64,000 nt of DNA. Origin: Roseococcus sp. SDR (GTDB lineage Bacteria > Pseudomonadota > Alphaproteobacteria > Acetobacterales > Acetobacteraceae). Shown piece by piece: positions 34,767 through 43,340 of the stretch. The notes beneath the pieces are model-generated. The model made no database searches. It had not been told where the DNA came from and was given only the letters and a program-made list of their open reading frames with translations. The first letter of the stretch is position 1, and each line of letters opens with the position of its first letter. The translations under genes were made by a program, and so were the position numbers. The DNA lies in NCBI RefSeq assembly GCF_019083995.1, contig NZ_JAHRCU010000003.1, positions 186,001-250,000 of the forward strand, in the 5' to 3' direction.

Positions 34767-35502
34767 GCTTGCTTTCCCTAGATGCCAGTTTGGTCGCACG
34801 GCGTACGTGTCAGTGGGCTGCAAGCTTGTGACAAAAGATTGCAAGCGCGAGTGGCCCTCCCCCATCCCAGTAGGATCGCGGGCTACCCCCCGCCGCCCGG
34901 ACAGACCCGAGCGTGCGCTGCTAACGCACTCAGCTCCCACCTCGGGTGTTTGACGATGAAGCGTTGCTGCGGACACGGGTGTTGAAGCCTGGCGGGCGGC
35001 AGCCACCGCATGGCGCCGATCGCCTGCTAGTTGTTGGGCACCGGGTGATACGTGAGATAGCCGCGCACAACTTGGCCGAGCCAGCGCCCCTGATTGGACT
35101 CTGGAAAATGACGCATCCAGTGAGAATCGTCTCACGAACACCAGAGCAGGTTAGATTCCGGTTCCCACCGCTGCTCCAGTCGGTTTTCCAACCTCACATT
35201 TCCCACGCGCAGATCGCGCCCTGAACCGCAGGTTTCCTGGGGTTTCGCCGGGTCGGCTTGAGGGTTGGAGAACGCAACAAACCCGGAATTCTCTCTCCGG
35301 AGGCCCCAAAGTCTCCGAAGCTCGGGGGTGCAGCGATTTACCCTACAAGCTTCAAGTTATTGAAGTTCCTCGTGTTCCGTGACGGCAAGGTTGAGGCTTT
35401 TCAGCATCCCTACCGGTCGCCGGCGCATACTCGCTCCCAAACTTCGCCGAAAACCTACAAGCTGCCGGGGGCGCCGCCGAAGCACCGCCCCGTTGGCCCG
35501 GG
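34767..35502. other. Long non-coding interval upstream of the efflux operon
   Basis: Seven hundred bases with no convincing gene on either strand, between the efflux operon and the restriction operon. Base composition is less GC-rich than the surroundings. Near the left end is the efflux promoter region (separate entry). At 35120-35135 the short hairpin GTGAGA-ATCG-TCTCAC occurs. The remainder has no identifiable site. It may be a junction of two transferred segments. Confidence 0.55.
34819..34846 (-). promoter_or_regulatory. Candidate regulator site upstream of czcC
   Basis: TGCAAGC occurs twice in direct orientation, at 34819-34825 and 34840-34846, 21 bp apart (two helical turns), with TGACAAAA (34829-34836) between. 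TGACAA half-sites are known for CusR/CopR-type regulators. The position about 50-80 bp before the czcC start fits control by the operon's own response regulator. Confidence 0.4.
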
Positions 35503-36366
35503 TCAGTGCCGGCCGCCGACCTCGTCGTGATGGGCCCGGACTTCGTCCTCGATTCGGGCCACTAGGGCGTCGACGTCATCTTCCTCCAACACCTCAGGAT
35601 CGAGCGCCGCCTGGCGGAACAGCGCGACGGCCCTTCGATAGGCAGGTGCCAGTGCGGGGTCCTGCGGCGCACCGAGGATGAAGTGCAGCTTCAGCGGGTC
35701 CGTCGCACCGTCCCGAACGGCCGTCAGATGCCCCAGCCACCGGTGGGTCTTCGCCATGATGCCGTCGCCATCGGCCAGGTCGAGCGAGACGGGCTCGTAC
35801 ACATGCCAACTGCCATTCTTCCAGGCGTGCTCGAAGGTGATGCTGTCGAGCGAACCAGCGATCACCTTCGGCTCGAAGGGCACCTGTACATTACGTTCCG
35901 CCAGCTTCTCCCGGACAGGGCGCCAAACCTCTTCATCGACCCGCCGGCGCACCGTCCGATCGTCGTTGCGACGAACCAAGCGTTCGAACAGCCGCTCCAG
36001 CGTCGCCTCAGCGTCGCTGGTCAGCCCTGAGCCCACAGGCGACCACTGGAGAGCGCTGTCATCCGCAGCCATCGCCTTCCGGGCATAGCTGGCGGCATCC
36101 CCCTGGCCAGACAGCAGCGTGGTGGCCGCGACATCCTCGGCCACGGCGCGGATGGCCCGCTCGACCGCGCGCATGGCACGTCGGAACGCCTCCCCGTCGA
36201 GATCAGGGAACGCATCCTTCAGCCGACCATGCGTATGGCGGGTCTTGACCAGCAAGCGATGCTCGGCAGCGACGTGCAGCACGATGCCGACATTCAGCAT
36301 CTCGCCCGCTCGCGCGTCGTGCACGTAGCGGAGGACGGTGTAGGTGTATGGTCGCTGCTCGGTCAT
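35503..36366 (-). CDS. DUF3037 family protein
   Basis: A 287-residue protein starting MTEQRPYTYTVLRYVHDARA, followed by GEMLNVGIVLH, the pattern of DUF3037. The rest is mixed alpha/beta, with a charged C-terminus. Its function is unknown. It overlaps the preceding HipA-like gene (36363-36366), and the two families are known to me as frequent neighbours, implying a joint function. It is the last gene of the restriction operon. Confidence 0.75.
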   Translation of the reverse strand: MTEQRPYTYTVLRYVHDARAGEMLNVGIVLHVAAEHRLLVKTRHTHGRLKDAFPDLDGEAFRRAMRAVERAIRAVAEDVAATTLLSGQGDAASYARKAMAADDSALQWSPVGSGLTSDAEATLERLFERLVRRNDDRTVRRRVDEEVWRPVREKLAERNVQVPFEPKVIAGSLDSITFEHAWKNGSWHVYEPVSLDLADGDGIMAKTHRWLGHLTAVRDGATDPLKLHFILGAPQDPALAPAYRRAVALFRQAALDPEVLEEDDVDALVARIEDEVRAHHDEVGGRH

Positions 36367-37157
36367 GCCAGGACCCTTTTTATCTCGTTGAGGCACCCGT
36401 CTATATGGTCACGCGCGTCCTTGATGAGGCGGATGGCCGCCGCCGTGTCTGCCGCGGCCGAGGCCCATTCCGCCGGAAGGGCTGACGCATACCCTTCGAT
36501 CCGCCCGTCCGACAAGGCGGCCCAGGCTGCCCGGATGGGGTCGAAGTTAAGCGCCGCCCGCCGCAGCTTGTCACGGAAGATGTGCGCGCCTGGATTTACA
36601 AGGCGTTGCAGCCCGCCGAGTTGCCATGGCGGCTGCCAGCCGATGATGATCAGCCGATGCGCGAAGGCGAGTTCGTGATCGATGATCCGCAGGTGCTCGC
36701 CCAGCACCAGGCAGTTGGCGTTGCCCTCCCGCCGGTCGTCGTTCTGGATGATGGCGTCGAACACGAAGATGCCGAGCGCCGCCTCCACCATCTCGGGCCG
36801 CAGGGTGATGCCGGCGTTCCAGGTGGCGAACTGCGGCCCGGCAAGGCGCGAGCCGAAGGCGACGGGCAGGCTAGCGGCCATGGCGGCACGGATATCGGGA
36901 TCCGGCACCGCGGCCACCCAGGCGGGCGGCAGGTCAACCAGGAAGGGCTGTGGCACCGGCAGGCCGAGATCGCCCGCGAGGCAGGCGGCGATGGCCTCCC
37001 GGGCAAGATGCACCGCCCCCTGTTCACAGCGGGCGGAGATCTTTGCGAAGAGTTCGACCTCGTCCCCGGTCGGGTAGGCGCAGGCGAGCATGACGGGCTT
37101 GGTGCGGCCGTTGCTGGCCGCACGGGTGAACTCGGTGGCGGTGACCCGCGTCAGCAT
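36363..37157 (-). CDS. HipA-like kinase
   Basis: A 264-residue single-domain kinase related to HipA but shorter. Visible features are a candidate ATP-binding Lys39 in LFAKIS, the catalytic loop IIQNDDRREGNAN (residues 137-148) and a metal-binding Asp160 in IIDHELAF. No HipB-like antitoxin lies next to it; its partner is the DUF3037 protein. The ATG ending at 37157 lies inside the end of hsdS, so it is translationally coupled with the restriction genes. It might phosphorylate a restriction subunit or a translation factor; neither can be inferred from the sequence. Confidence 0.78.
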   Translation of the reverse strand: MLTRVTATEFTRAASNGRTKPVMLACAYPTGDEVELFAKISARCEQGAVHLAREAIAACLAGDLGLPVPQPFLVDLPPAWVAAVPDPDIRAAMAASLPVAFGSRLAGPQFATWNAGITLRPEMVEAALGIFVFDAIIQNDDRREGNANCLVLGEHLRIIDHELAFAHRLIIIGWQPPWQLGGLQRLVNPGAHIFRDKLRRAALNFDPIRAAWAALSDGRIEGYASALPAEWASAAADTAAAIRLIKDARDHIDGCLNEIKRVLA

Positions 37158-38305
37158 CCGGCCGGGCTGAAGGTCTGATGCAGCATGGCGGGCAGAAGCG
37201 CGGCTGCATCTTCGGCCGCCGCGGCGTTCAGAGCGCGAACAGCCTTCGCTTTCATGCGCAGATCCTCGAACCACTGCTGCGCATCGAGAGGCGGCACAGG
37301 CACGAGGATGGCTTCAAGGCGGTCCTGCGCCAGGGTGCGATTTCGATCTGCGCTGCCCGGCGATGCCGCCTGGATTTGCGCCAGCCCGTCGCGCGATTGG
37401 AGGAAGAACCAAAGCACGCCGGGAAGCAGCCTTCGGTGATCAGCGACGCAGGTCAGGTACCGGTGCGATGCCACCTTCCCGTGATGCGCCGGCTCAGCCA
37501 CCGCGAATGCGCCCTCCCATGCCTTGATGTTGCTGATGACGAGGTCGTCCGCCTCGATGCGGAATAGCTTCTGCCAGGTCAGGCTATCCCCTCGTAGCGT
37601 AGGCTTCAGGAAAAGGCCGCGACCGAATGCGCGAGCACCGATCTCCTCGTAGGTCCCGTCCTGCTCGATTTCGACGGGGCGACGCACCAGCGGCGCGACA
37701 TCGGCCATGCGGGCGCGCTGGCTGCCTGCGGTGAGCCGCGCGAAGGCTTGCTGAAGCATCGCAGCGAGCTCCGACTCCTGCCGGTCCGCGGCATCCGCGC
37801 GTGCCTTGAGCCGCGATGACACCGCATCCAGCCGCGCGGCGATGCGGCGCTGCTCGTCCAGGGGCGGGAGCGGCACCTGAAAGGTCAGAAGGCTTTCTGG
37901 ATGCACGCGGCGCCGACGGTCGCCCATTCCAACGCCGAGTTTGGCAATCTCGGCCCAAACACCGGGCTGCTTGAAAATCCAAGCAATGAAGGCGGGATCA
38001 GCAGAGCCTTCGATCCAATCGAAGGTAGGGAATTCGTTCGATACGAAGCACCCATCCAGGTCTAGCGGGACAACCGCATAGGCGCCTTCGAAAGCGAACA
38101 GCCTGCTGTAGATGAACTGTCCCGCACGAACCCGGTAGAGGGTCTTCGCGCTCGTATCCATGCCGGTGATGTCGGGTTTGGCAAAGACTCCACGACCGAA
38201 ACCGAAGATGCCGAGGTTGGGGTAACTCCGTTCAGGATGAACCGCCTCAGCGTCCTGGACAGGTCGGAGAACATCGCCCAACGGCACCATGCGCCAACGC
38301 GACAT
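37151..38305 (-). CDS. hsdS: Type I restriction-modification specificity subunit HsdS
   Basis: A 384-residue protein with two target-recognition domains. The conserved pieces are LPPLDEQRRIAARLDAV after the first domain and VPPLDAQQWFEDLRMKA after the second, each starting a spacer helix. It determines which sequence is methylated or cut. A start at GTG 38311 overlapping the hsdM stop codon is also possible. The two recognition domains differ clearly from each other, consistent with a bipartite asymmetric target. Overlaps on both sides tie it into the operon. Confidence 0.88.
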   Translation of the reverse strand: MSRWRMVPLGDVLRPVQDAEAVHPERSYPNLGIFGFGRGVFAKPDITGMDTSAKTLYRVRAGQFIYSRLFAFEGAYAVVPLDLDGCFVSNEFPTFDWIEGSADPAFIAWIFKQPGVWAEIAKLGVGMGDRRRRVHPESLLTFQVPLPPLDEQRRIAARLDAVSSRLKARADAADRQESELAAMLQQAFARLTAGSQRARMADVAPLVRRPVEIEQDGTYEEIGARAFGRGLFLKPTLRGDSLTWQKLFRIEADDLVISNIKAWEGAFAVAEPAHHGKVASHRYLTCVADHRRLLPGVLWFFLQSRDGLAQIQAASPGSADRNRTLAQDRLEAILVPVPPLDAQQWFEDLRMKAKAVRALNAAAAEDAAALLPAMLHQTFSPAGC

Positions 38306-38307
38306 GA

Positions 38308-39864
38308 TCACGCGCGCTCCGCCACCAGCGCCTCAATCTCCCGCAGCAGGTCCAGCACCTGGGCCTCCCGGGCCACCATCCCGGAGACGATCTCGGCCGG
38401 CGTGCGATGGTCCTCCGCCTCCACGGCGTTCGGATTCTTCAGGTCGAGGTTCACCGCCAGCACGCGCCCCTCCGCGTCCGTGCGGATCAACCCCTCGGCC
38501 GGCACCGTCCAGGCCCGCGGGTCTTCGCCACGTGCACCCCACCAGGCCAAGCAATCGGCCAGATCCTCGAACTGCAAAGGCGCGGTCTTGCTGTATTTCC
38601 GACGCCCCTCCGGCGCGGGCTGCTGCCAGTAGCTGATCGTCTGCGTCGGCCCGCTGGTGTCGAAGAAGATCACATTGGTGGGGATATCGGTGTAGGGCGC
38701 GAAGACGCCCTCCGGTAACCGCAGCACAGTGTGCAGGTTGAACTCGCGCAGTAAGTCCGCCTTCACCCGCGCGGCCACGCCGCCCTCGAACAGCGTGCCA
38801 TTAGGCACGATCACCGCGGCGCGTCCCTGCCCATGCCGCTTCAGCCGCCGCATGATGAGCTGCAGGAACAGCATCGCCGTCTCATTGGTCCGGCGGTCAT
38901 CGGGAAAATTGGCCTGGATACCGACCTCCTCCTCCCCGCCGAAGGGCGGGTTGGTGAGGATGACATTCACCCGGTCCCGCTCACCGATCTGCGTCAGGCG
39001 CTGGCGGGAGAGCGTGTTGCCGAGCGTGATGTCCGGCGCCTCCAGCCCATGCAGCAGCAGGTTCATCTGCGCCAGCAGGAAGGGCAGCCGCTTCGCCTCG
39101 CCACCGATCAGGCTGCGATCCTGCAACACCTCCCGGTCCTCGGTGGTGCGCACCTGGGCGGAGAGATGCTCGAAGGCCTCAGCCAGGAAGCCGCCCGTGC
39201 CACAGGCAGGATCGAGCACCACCTCGCCCAGCCGCGGATTGGTGACGGCCACCATGAAGCGCACCACGGCGCGCGGCGTGTAGAATTCGCCGCTGTCGCC
39301 GGCGGCGTCCCGCATCTCCCGCAGCAGCCCTTCATAGAGGCGGGAGAGGGTGTGGATCTCCTCCGACGCGTCGAAATGGATTGCGTCCACCAGATTGACC
39401 ACGTCGCGCAGGAGGTAGCCGCTTTCCATGCGGTTGGTCATTTCGGCGAAGACGGTGGCGATCACGTCGCGCCGGTCCCGCACGCCATCCCGGCCGCGCA
39501 GCGAGCGGAGATAGGCGAAGAGGCCCGGCCCCTTCGAACCATCGGGCCGGATCGTCTCCTCCGCCGCGAGGAAGCGGATCAAGTCAGGCCCGGTGATACC
39601 GTCCCGGCGCGCCGCCCAATCGCGCCAGCGATAAGGCGGGTCGATCGCCGCATGGAAGGGCTTGCCGGCCAGAACCGCCTCGTCCTCATGGATGCGCTCC
39701 ATGTCGTCGAGGAACTTCAGGAATAAAACCCAGGTCAGCAGGGGCAAGCGGTCCAGGTCGCCGTTCAGCCCCTTGTCCTTTCGCATAATCTGGCGGGCTG
39801 ATTTGACGATGCTGTCCAGGCGCTGGGCGGTGGTCTGCTGCGCGGCCGCGGGGCGCTTAGCCAT
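38308..39864 (-). CDS. hsdM: Type I restriction-modification methyltransferase HsdM
   Basis: A 518-residue N6-adenine methyltransferase. The N-terminal helical domain (LDSIVKSARQIMRKDKGLNG) is followed by LDPACGTGGFLAEAF (about residue 220, cofactor binding) and NPPFGG (about residue 305, catalytic). It uses S-adenosylmethionine and needs HsdS for target recognition. It starts inside the end of the small gene X (overlap 39857-39864). Confidence 0.92.
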   Translation of the reverse strand: MAKRPAAAQQTTAQRLDSIVKSARQIMRKDKGLNGDLDRLPLLTWVLFLKFLDDMERIHEDEAVLAGKPFHAAIDPPYRWRDWAARRDGITGPDLIRFLAAEETIRPDGSKGPGLFAYLRSLRGRDGVRDRRDVIATVFAEMTNRMESGYLLRDVVNLVDAIHFDASEEIHTLSRLYEGLLREMRDAAGDSGEFYTPRAVVRFMVAVTNPRLGEVVLDPACGTGGFLAEAFEHLSAQVRTTEDREVLQDRSLIGGEAKRLPFLLAQMNLLLHGLEAPDITLGNTLSRQRLTQIGERDRVNVILTNPPFGGEEEVGIQANFPDDRRTNETAMLFLQLIMRRLKRHGQGRAAVIVPNGTLFEGGVAARVKADLLREFNLHTVLRLPEGVFAPYTDIPTNVIFFDTSGPTQTISYWQQPAPEGRRKYSKTAPLQFEDLADCLAWWGARGEDPRAWTVPAEGLIRTDAEGRVLAVNLDLKNPNAVEAEDHRTPAEIVSGMVAREAQVLDLLREIEALVAERA

Positions 39865-40354
39865 CGGCGCGAAGGTCCTGCGCGGCCTGGGCGGCGATCA
39901 GCGCGACACGATGCGCGTCCGGGATGGCGCAGACATGCGTCTCGACGCCGAACGCATCCCATGCCTGGTTCGCCCATGCCTTCGGGCCGAAGCTCGCCCG
40001 CGCAATCGGGTCCAAGAACACCAGCATCTTTCGTACCCGCTTGCCCTGCCACTCAGCGGCATGGGCCTGTTCAATCAGCAGCATCTTCAACGTGTCCTTC
40101 AGGACCTTGTTCTTGGTTGCCGTCTTCATGGCCGAGCCGACGCGCGCGTTCACTTCCAGCAGCACCACCTCGTCCGTCGATTCGGCGAAGGCGTCCACGA
40201 TGGCCGCCGCTGGGCCGATCGGAAAGCGCTTCTGGGTCTCGACATGCGAGAGGCCGAGTTCCGCCGCGACGATACCGAGGGCGACCTTCTCGGCTTCACG
40301 CTGCGCCAGGGAATCGCTGCCCATACGGGGCACGGCGCCAATGTCACGCGGCAT
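39857..40354 (-). CDS. Restriction-operon accessory protein X, unknown
   Basis: A 165-residue protein between hsdR and hsdM, overlapping both genes (40344-40354 and 39857-39864). I start at MPRDIGAVPRMG because the longer frame reads back into hsdR. The centre contains EVVLLEVNARVGSAMK and KMLVFLDPIARASFGPKAW, an alpha/beta pattern somewhat like a nuclease core but without the E-x-K pair. It is not an ordinary part of type I systems. I cannot assign a function; a modulator of HsdR or HsdM is an inference from its location. Confidence 0.65.
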   Translation of the reverse strand: MPRDIGAVPRMGSDSLAQREAEKVALGIVAAELGLSHVETQKRFPIGPAAAIVDAFAESTDEVVLLEVNARVGSAMKTATKNKVLKDTLKMLLIEQAHAAEWQGKRVRKMLVFLDPIARASFGPKAWANQAWDAFGVETHVCAIPDAHRVALIAAQAAQDLRADG

Positions 40355-42758
40355 AGAGCTGTTCCTGTAACTCGGCCATCGCAGCGCGCAGCTGATCGGC
40401 GCCACCGAAGCGGCGGACGATCTCGCTCGGGTTCCCCATGGAGGCTACTGGCTCGATCCGCAGCGCATCCGGCAGGCGCAACTCATCGGCACCATGAGCG
40501 GCGTACTTCTCCAGCAGCGCTTCCAGCACCGCGCGCGCATCGGGGCCGTGGCGGTCGAAGAGGTCCTGCCGCTCGGTGCGCAAGCGCTCGGCGCGCTGCC
40601 GTCGTGTGCGCAGCGGCGCGTCCCAGGCGAGATGGCACAGAAGGTCGAAGGGGTCGTCATCCGGCCGCGCCATCTCGGTGGCCAGGGTCGTGAGGTCGAT
40701 ACCCCTTTCCGCCAGCTCCTCGACGACTGCCGCGCGCTTATCGGCGATGGTCCAGGCAGCGCGAAAGGCTGATGGAGTGGGATAGAGGGTGCGGATCTTC
40801 TCGCCGGTGTAGTCGGTGATGCGGCGGGCGGTCAGACGCTTGCCATCGGCGTCGAGCTCATAGACGTGGTGCTGCACCACTTCGACGGTGCCACCATCCA
40901 CATAGAATTTTCGTGGCTCACCAGGCTGGCCGCCGCCGGGCGGCAGCGGCGTGGCGGGGCCGGCCGGCTCGTCACCACCCGGCTCCTCGCCACCTGGTGG
41001 GGCAACAGGGTCGATCACTACGCCCGTCTCGATGCCATTCGGGTCGATAGTGGTGGTGGTCGCGGCGACGGGATCGCCATCGAAATCGGGATCGGCGAAT
41101 TTCGCCGTCGCGGTGCCCGTGTAGTCGAGGATGTTGAAAAACAGCTTGCCGTAGTCCTCCCGCAGGCGGGTGCCGCGGCCGATGATCTGTTTGAACTCGC
41201 TCATGGAGCCGACCACGCGCGCAAGCACCACGTTGCGGCATGTCGGCGCATCCACGCCGGTCGTCAGCATCTGGGAGGTGGTGAGGATGACGGGCGTTCG
41301 CTTCTCAAGGTCCTGAAAGTGCGACAGGTGGCCCCGACCGATCATGCCTTCGTCGGACGTCACGCGGCAGACGTAGTTCGGGTATCGCGCCACGAGATCG
41401 GCATTGAGGTTGGAAAGGGCACGGCGCATCTCGCTGGCGTGCTCCTGGTCCACGCAAAAGACGATCGTCTTGGCGAAGCGGTCGGTGGCCTTCAGGAAGC
41501 CGGTCAGATGGCGGGCGATCGCCTCAGTGCGGGCACGCAGGGCGACGACGCGCTCAAAATCCTTCGTGTGGTACTCCTCGTCCGGGATCTCGCGACCGAA
41601 ACGGTCGAGCTCCCCCTTCGTAGGACGCCAGCCGGCCGCATCGGTATCCGTCACGACACGGTGGACCCGATAGGGCGCGAGGAAGCCGTCCGCGATGCCT
41701 TGCGCGAGCGAGTAGGTATAGAGCGGGTCACCGAAATAGGCGTAGGTGTCGCGGTTGTCCTCACGCAGCGGCGTGGCGGTCATGCCGATCTGGAACGATG
41801 GCGCGAAGTAGTCGAGGATCTCGCGCCAGCTGCTGTCGTCGCGGGCGCTTCCACGGTGGCATTCATCGACGATGATCAGATCGAAGAAGTCGGGCGGGAA
41901 CTCGCGGTAGAGACCGGGGCGCCGCTCGTCCTGGGCAATCGCCTGGTAGATCGCGAAGTAGATGTCCCGACCGAGGCTTACCCGCCCACCCTCGATCTTG
42001 AAGCGGCCCTTGCCGAACGGCGCGAAGTCGCGCGCCATCGGGTCGTCCACCAGCACGTTGCGGTCGGCCAGGAAGAGGATCTTGGGCTTCAGATGGTCGC
42101 CACGCCGGTTCCAGCCGGATGACCAAAGGCGCCAGGCGATCTGGAACGCGATCGGCGTCTTGCCGGCCCCGGTGCAGAGGGTGAGGAGGCTGCGCTGCCG
42201 TCCGGTCAGAACGGCCTGTACGGCACGGTTGACCGCAATCTCCTGATAGTAGCGGAGCGGCTTGGCCGGATCAGGATAGCCGGGGGTGAGCGCCATCTGC
42301 GCAAGCGAGTCGTCGGCGAGGCCGAGGCCGGCGCGTTGCCGCGCCCAGAGATCGGCGGGGGTGGGGAAGTCATCGACCACGCGTTCAATGCCGGCGAAGA
42401 AATCGAACTCGATGATCTCCTTGCCATTGGTCGCGTAGGCGAATTTGAGACCGAGTATTTCGGCGTAGTCCTTTGCCTGCTGCAGCCCGTCGGCGGCGCT
42501 GAGGTAGGTGGGCTTCGCTTCGACGACGGCGAGCGCCAAGTCGGGACGATACCGCAGCAGGTAGTCCGCGCGCTTGCGGCGGCCGCGGCGGGGTTGCCCG
42601 GCCACGAACACGACCCGCCCATCGGTGAAAGTCCGCTGCTCCTGTACGGCGTGCGGCGCGGAGTCCCAGCCGGCAGCCTGGAGCCGAGGCACAACGAAGA
42701 GGCGGCAGGTGTCAGCTTCGGTGTTCAACTCGCCTCCCTCGGCCAGAATTCGAAACAA
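40344..42758 (-). CDS. hsdR: Type I restriction endonuclease/translocase HsdR (EcoEI-like)
   Basis: An 804-residue protein. The N-terminal nuclease domain contains ADYLLRYRPDLALAVVEAK, with the D...E-x-K arrangement of restriction nucleases. Next comes a superfamily 2 motor: TLCTGAGKT (about residue 199), IIVDECHRG (about 297), GMTATP and QIIGRGTRL. A Pro/Gly-rich linker leads to the EcoEI-type C-terminal domain that contacts the methylase. The start is TTG 42758, weak, so the true N-terminus may differ by a few residues. It is the first gene of the six-gene operon. Confidence 0.9.
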   Translation of the reverse strand: MFRILAEGGELNTEADTCRLFVVPRLQAAGWDSAPHAVQEQRTFTDGRVVFVAGQPRRGRRKRADYLLRYRPDLALAVVEAKPTYLSAADGLQQAKDYAEILGLKFAYATNGKEIIEFDFFAGIERVVDDFPTPADLWARQRAGLGLADDSLAQMALTPGYPDPAKPLRYYQEIAVNRAVQAVLTGRQRSLLTLCTGAGKTPIAFQIAWRLWSSGWNRRGDHLKPKILFLADRNVLVDDPMARDFAPFGKGRFKIEGGRVSLGRDIYFAIYQAIAQDERRPGLYREFPPDFFDLIIVDECHRGSARDDSSWREILDYFAPSFQIGMTATPLREDNRDTYAYFGDPLYTYSLAQGIADGFLAPYRVHRVVTDTDAAGWRPTKGELDRFGREIPDEEYHTKDFERVVALRARTEAIARHLTGFLKATDRFAKTIVFCVDQEHASEMRRALSNLNADLVARYPNYVCRVTSDEGMIGRGHLSHFQDLEKRTPVILTTSQMLTTGVDAPTCRNVVLARVVGSMSEFKQIIGRGTRLREDYGKLFFNILDYTGTATAKFADPDFDGDPVAATTTTIDPNGIETGVVIDPVAPPGGEEPGGDEPAGPATPLPPGGGQPGEPRKFYVDGGTVEVVQHHVYELDADGKRLTARRITDYTGEKIRTLYPTPSAFRAAWTIADKRAAVVEELAERGIDLTTLATEMARPDDDPFDLLCHLAWDAPLRTRRQRAERLRTERQDLFDRHGPDARAVLEALLEKYAAHGADELRLPDALRIEPVASMGNPSEIVRRFGGADQLRAAMAELQEQLYAA

Positions 42759-42950
42759 ATGACTGCTTCAGGCCGCGCGCCCGTTCCAGGGCCAGGGCAC
42801 GGGATGCCTGGCGGGTTCGAGATACGCGGCATGGGCTGTCGACTCCGCGGGCATTACGGCGGCGGCCGCAAACGTCCAAGTATTGATCATTGTGCCCAAG
42901 GATAAACCCGCTGTCATCTGCCGCCGATGGCGACGCGGGGTTAGCAGCAG

Positions 42951-43340
42951 CTATTCGGCCGCATTTATGGCTGCGCGCTGGGCATCCCATGCGGCTGGGA
43001 GCGGGTCCAGCAGCACCGGCAAGCCGATTCGTTCGGGGTGCCTGCCATCGAGAACGCTCTCGACGATGTCGGGAGCGAGAAGCGTCAGCTTCAGCAGGCT
43101 GCCGAGATATCCCCGATCGAGTTTTTCGACTGCCGCCAATTCGGTGATAGAGGCATATCGGCCCTCGTCCAGCATCCGCTGATATCGGAACGCCCGTGCC
43201 AGCGCCTTCACTAGCGCCGGGTCGGCGCGCGTCGTGACCGGCGCCACGCCATCGGTCATCGGCGTCACGACGGTCTTCCGGCCCGGTCGGTGCCGAATCG
43301 CCAGCGGCACCCGGACCGTGATGCTGGTCGCCGTGGTCAT
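42951..43340 (-). CDS. Recombinase-associated DNA-binding protein
   Basis: A 129-residue protein overlapping the recombinase stop region. The N-terminus is beta-like and basic (ITVRVPLAIRHRPGRKTVV). The centre, ALARAFRYQRMLDEGRYASI then AVEKLDRGYLGSLLKLTLLA, resembles a helix-turn-helix of the kind encoded right after large serine recombinases in alphaproteobacteria. It ends with VLDGRHPERIGLPVLLDPLP. It may act as a directionality or accessory factor; this is inferred. Confidence 0.65.
   Translation of the reverse strand: MTTATSITVRVPLAIRHRPGRKTVVTPMTDGVAPVTTRADPALVKALARAFRYQRMLDEGRYASITELAAVEKLDRGYLGSLLKLTLLAPDIVESVLDGRHPERIGLPVLLDPLPAAWDAQRAAINAAE

Noticed and set aside
35120-35135. Hairpin GTGAGA-ATCG-TCTCAC as a terminator
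   Set aside because: Six-base stem with no T run and no gene ending nearby; kept only as a remark in the gap entry.
37184-38300. Second hsdS or phase-variable specificity cassette
   Set aside because: Only one hsdS was found and no inverted repeats or second recombinase lie near it.
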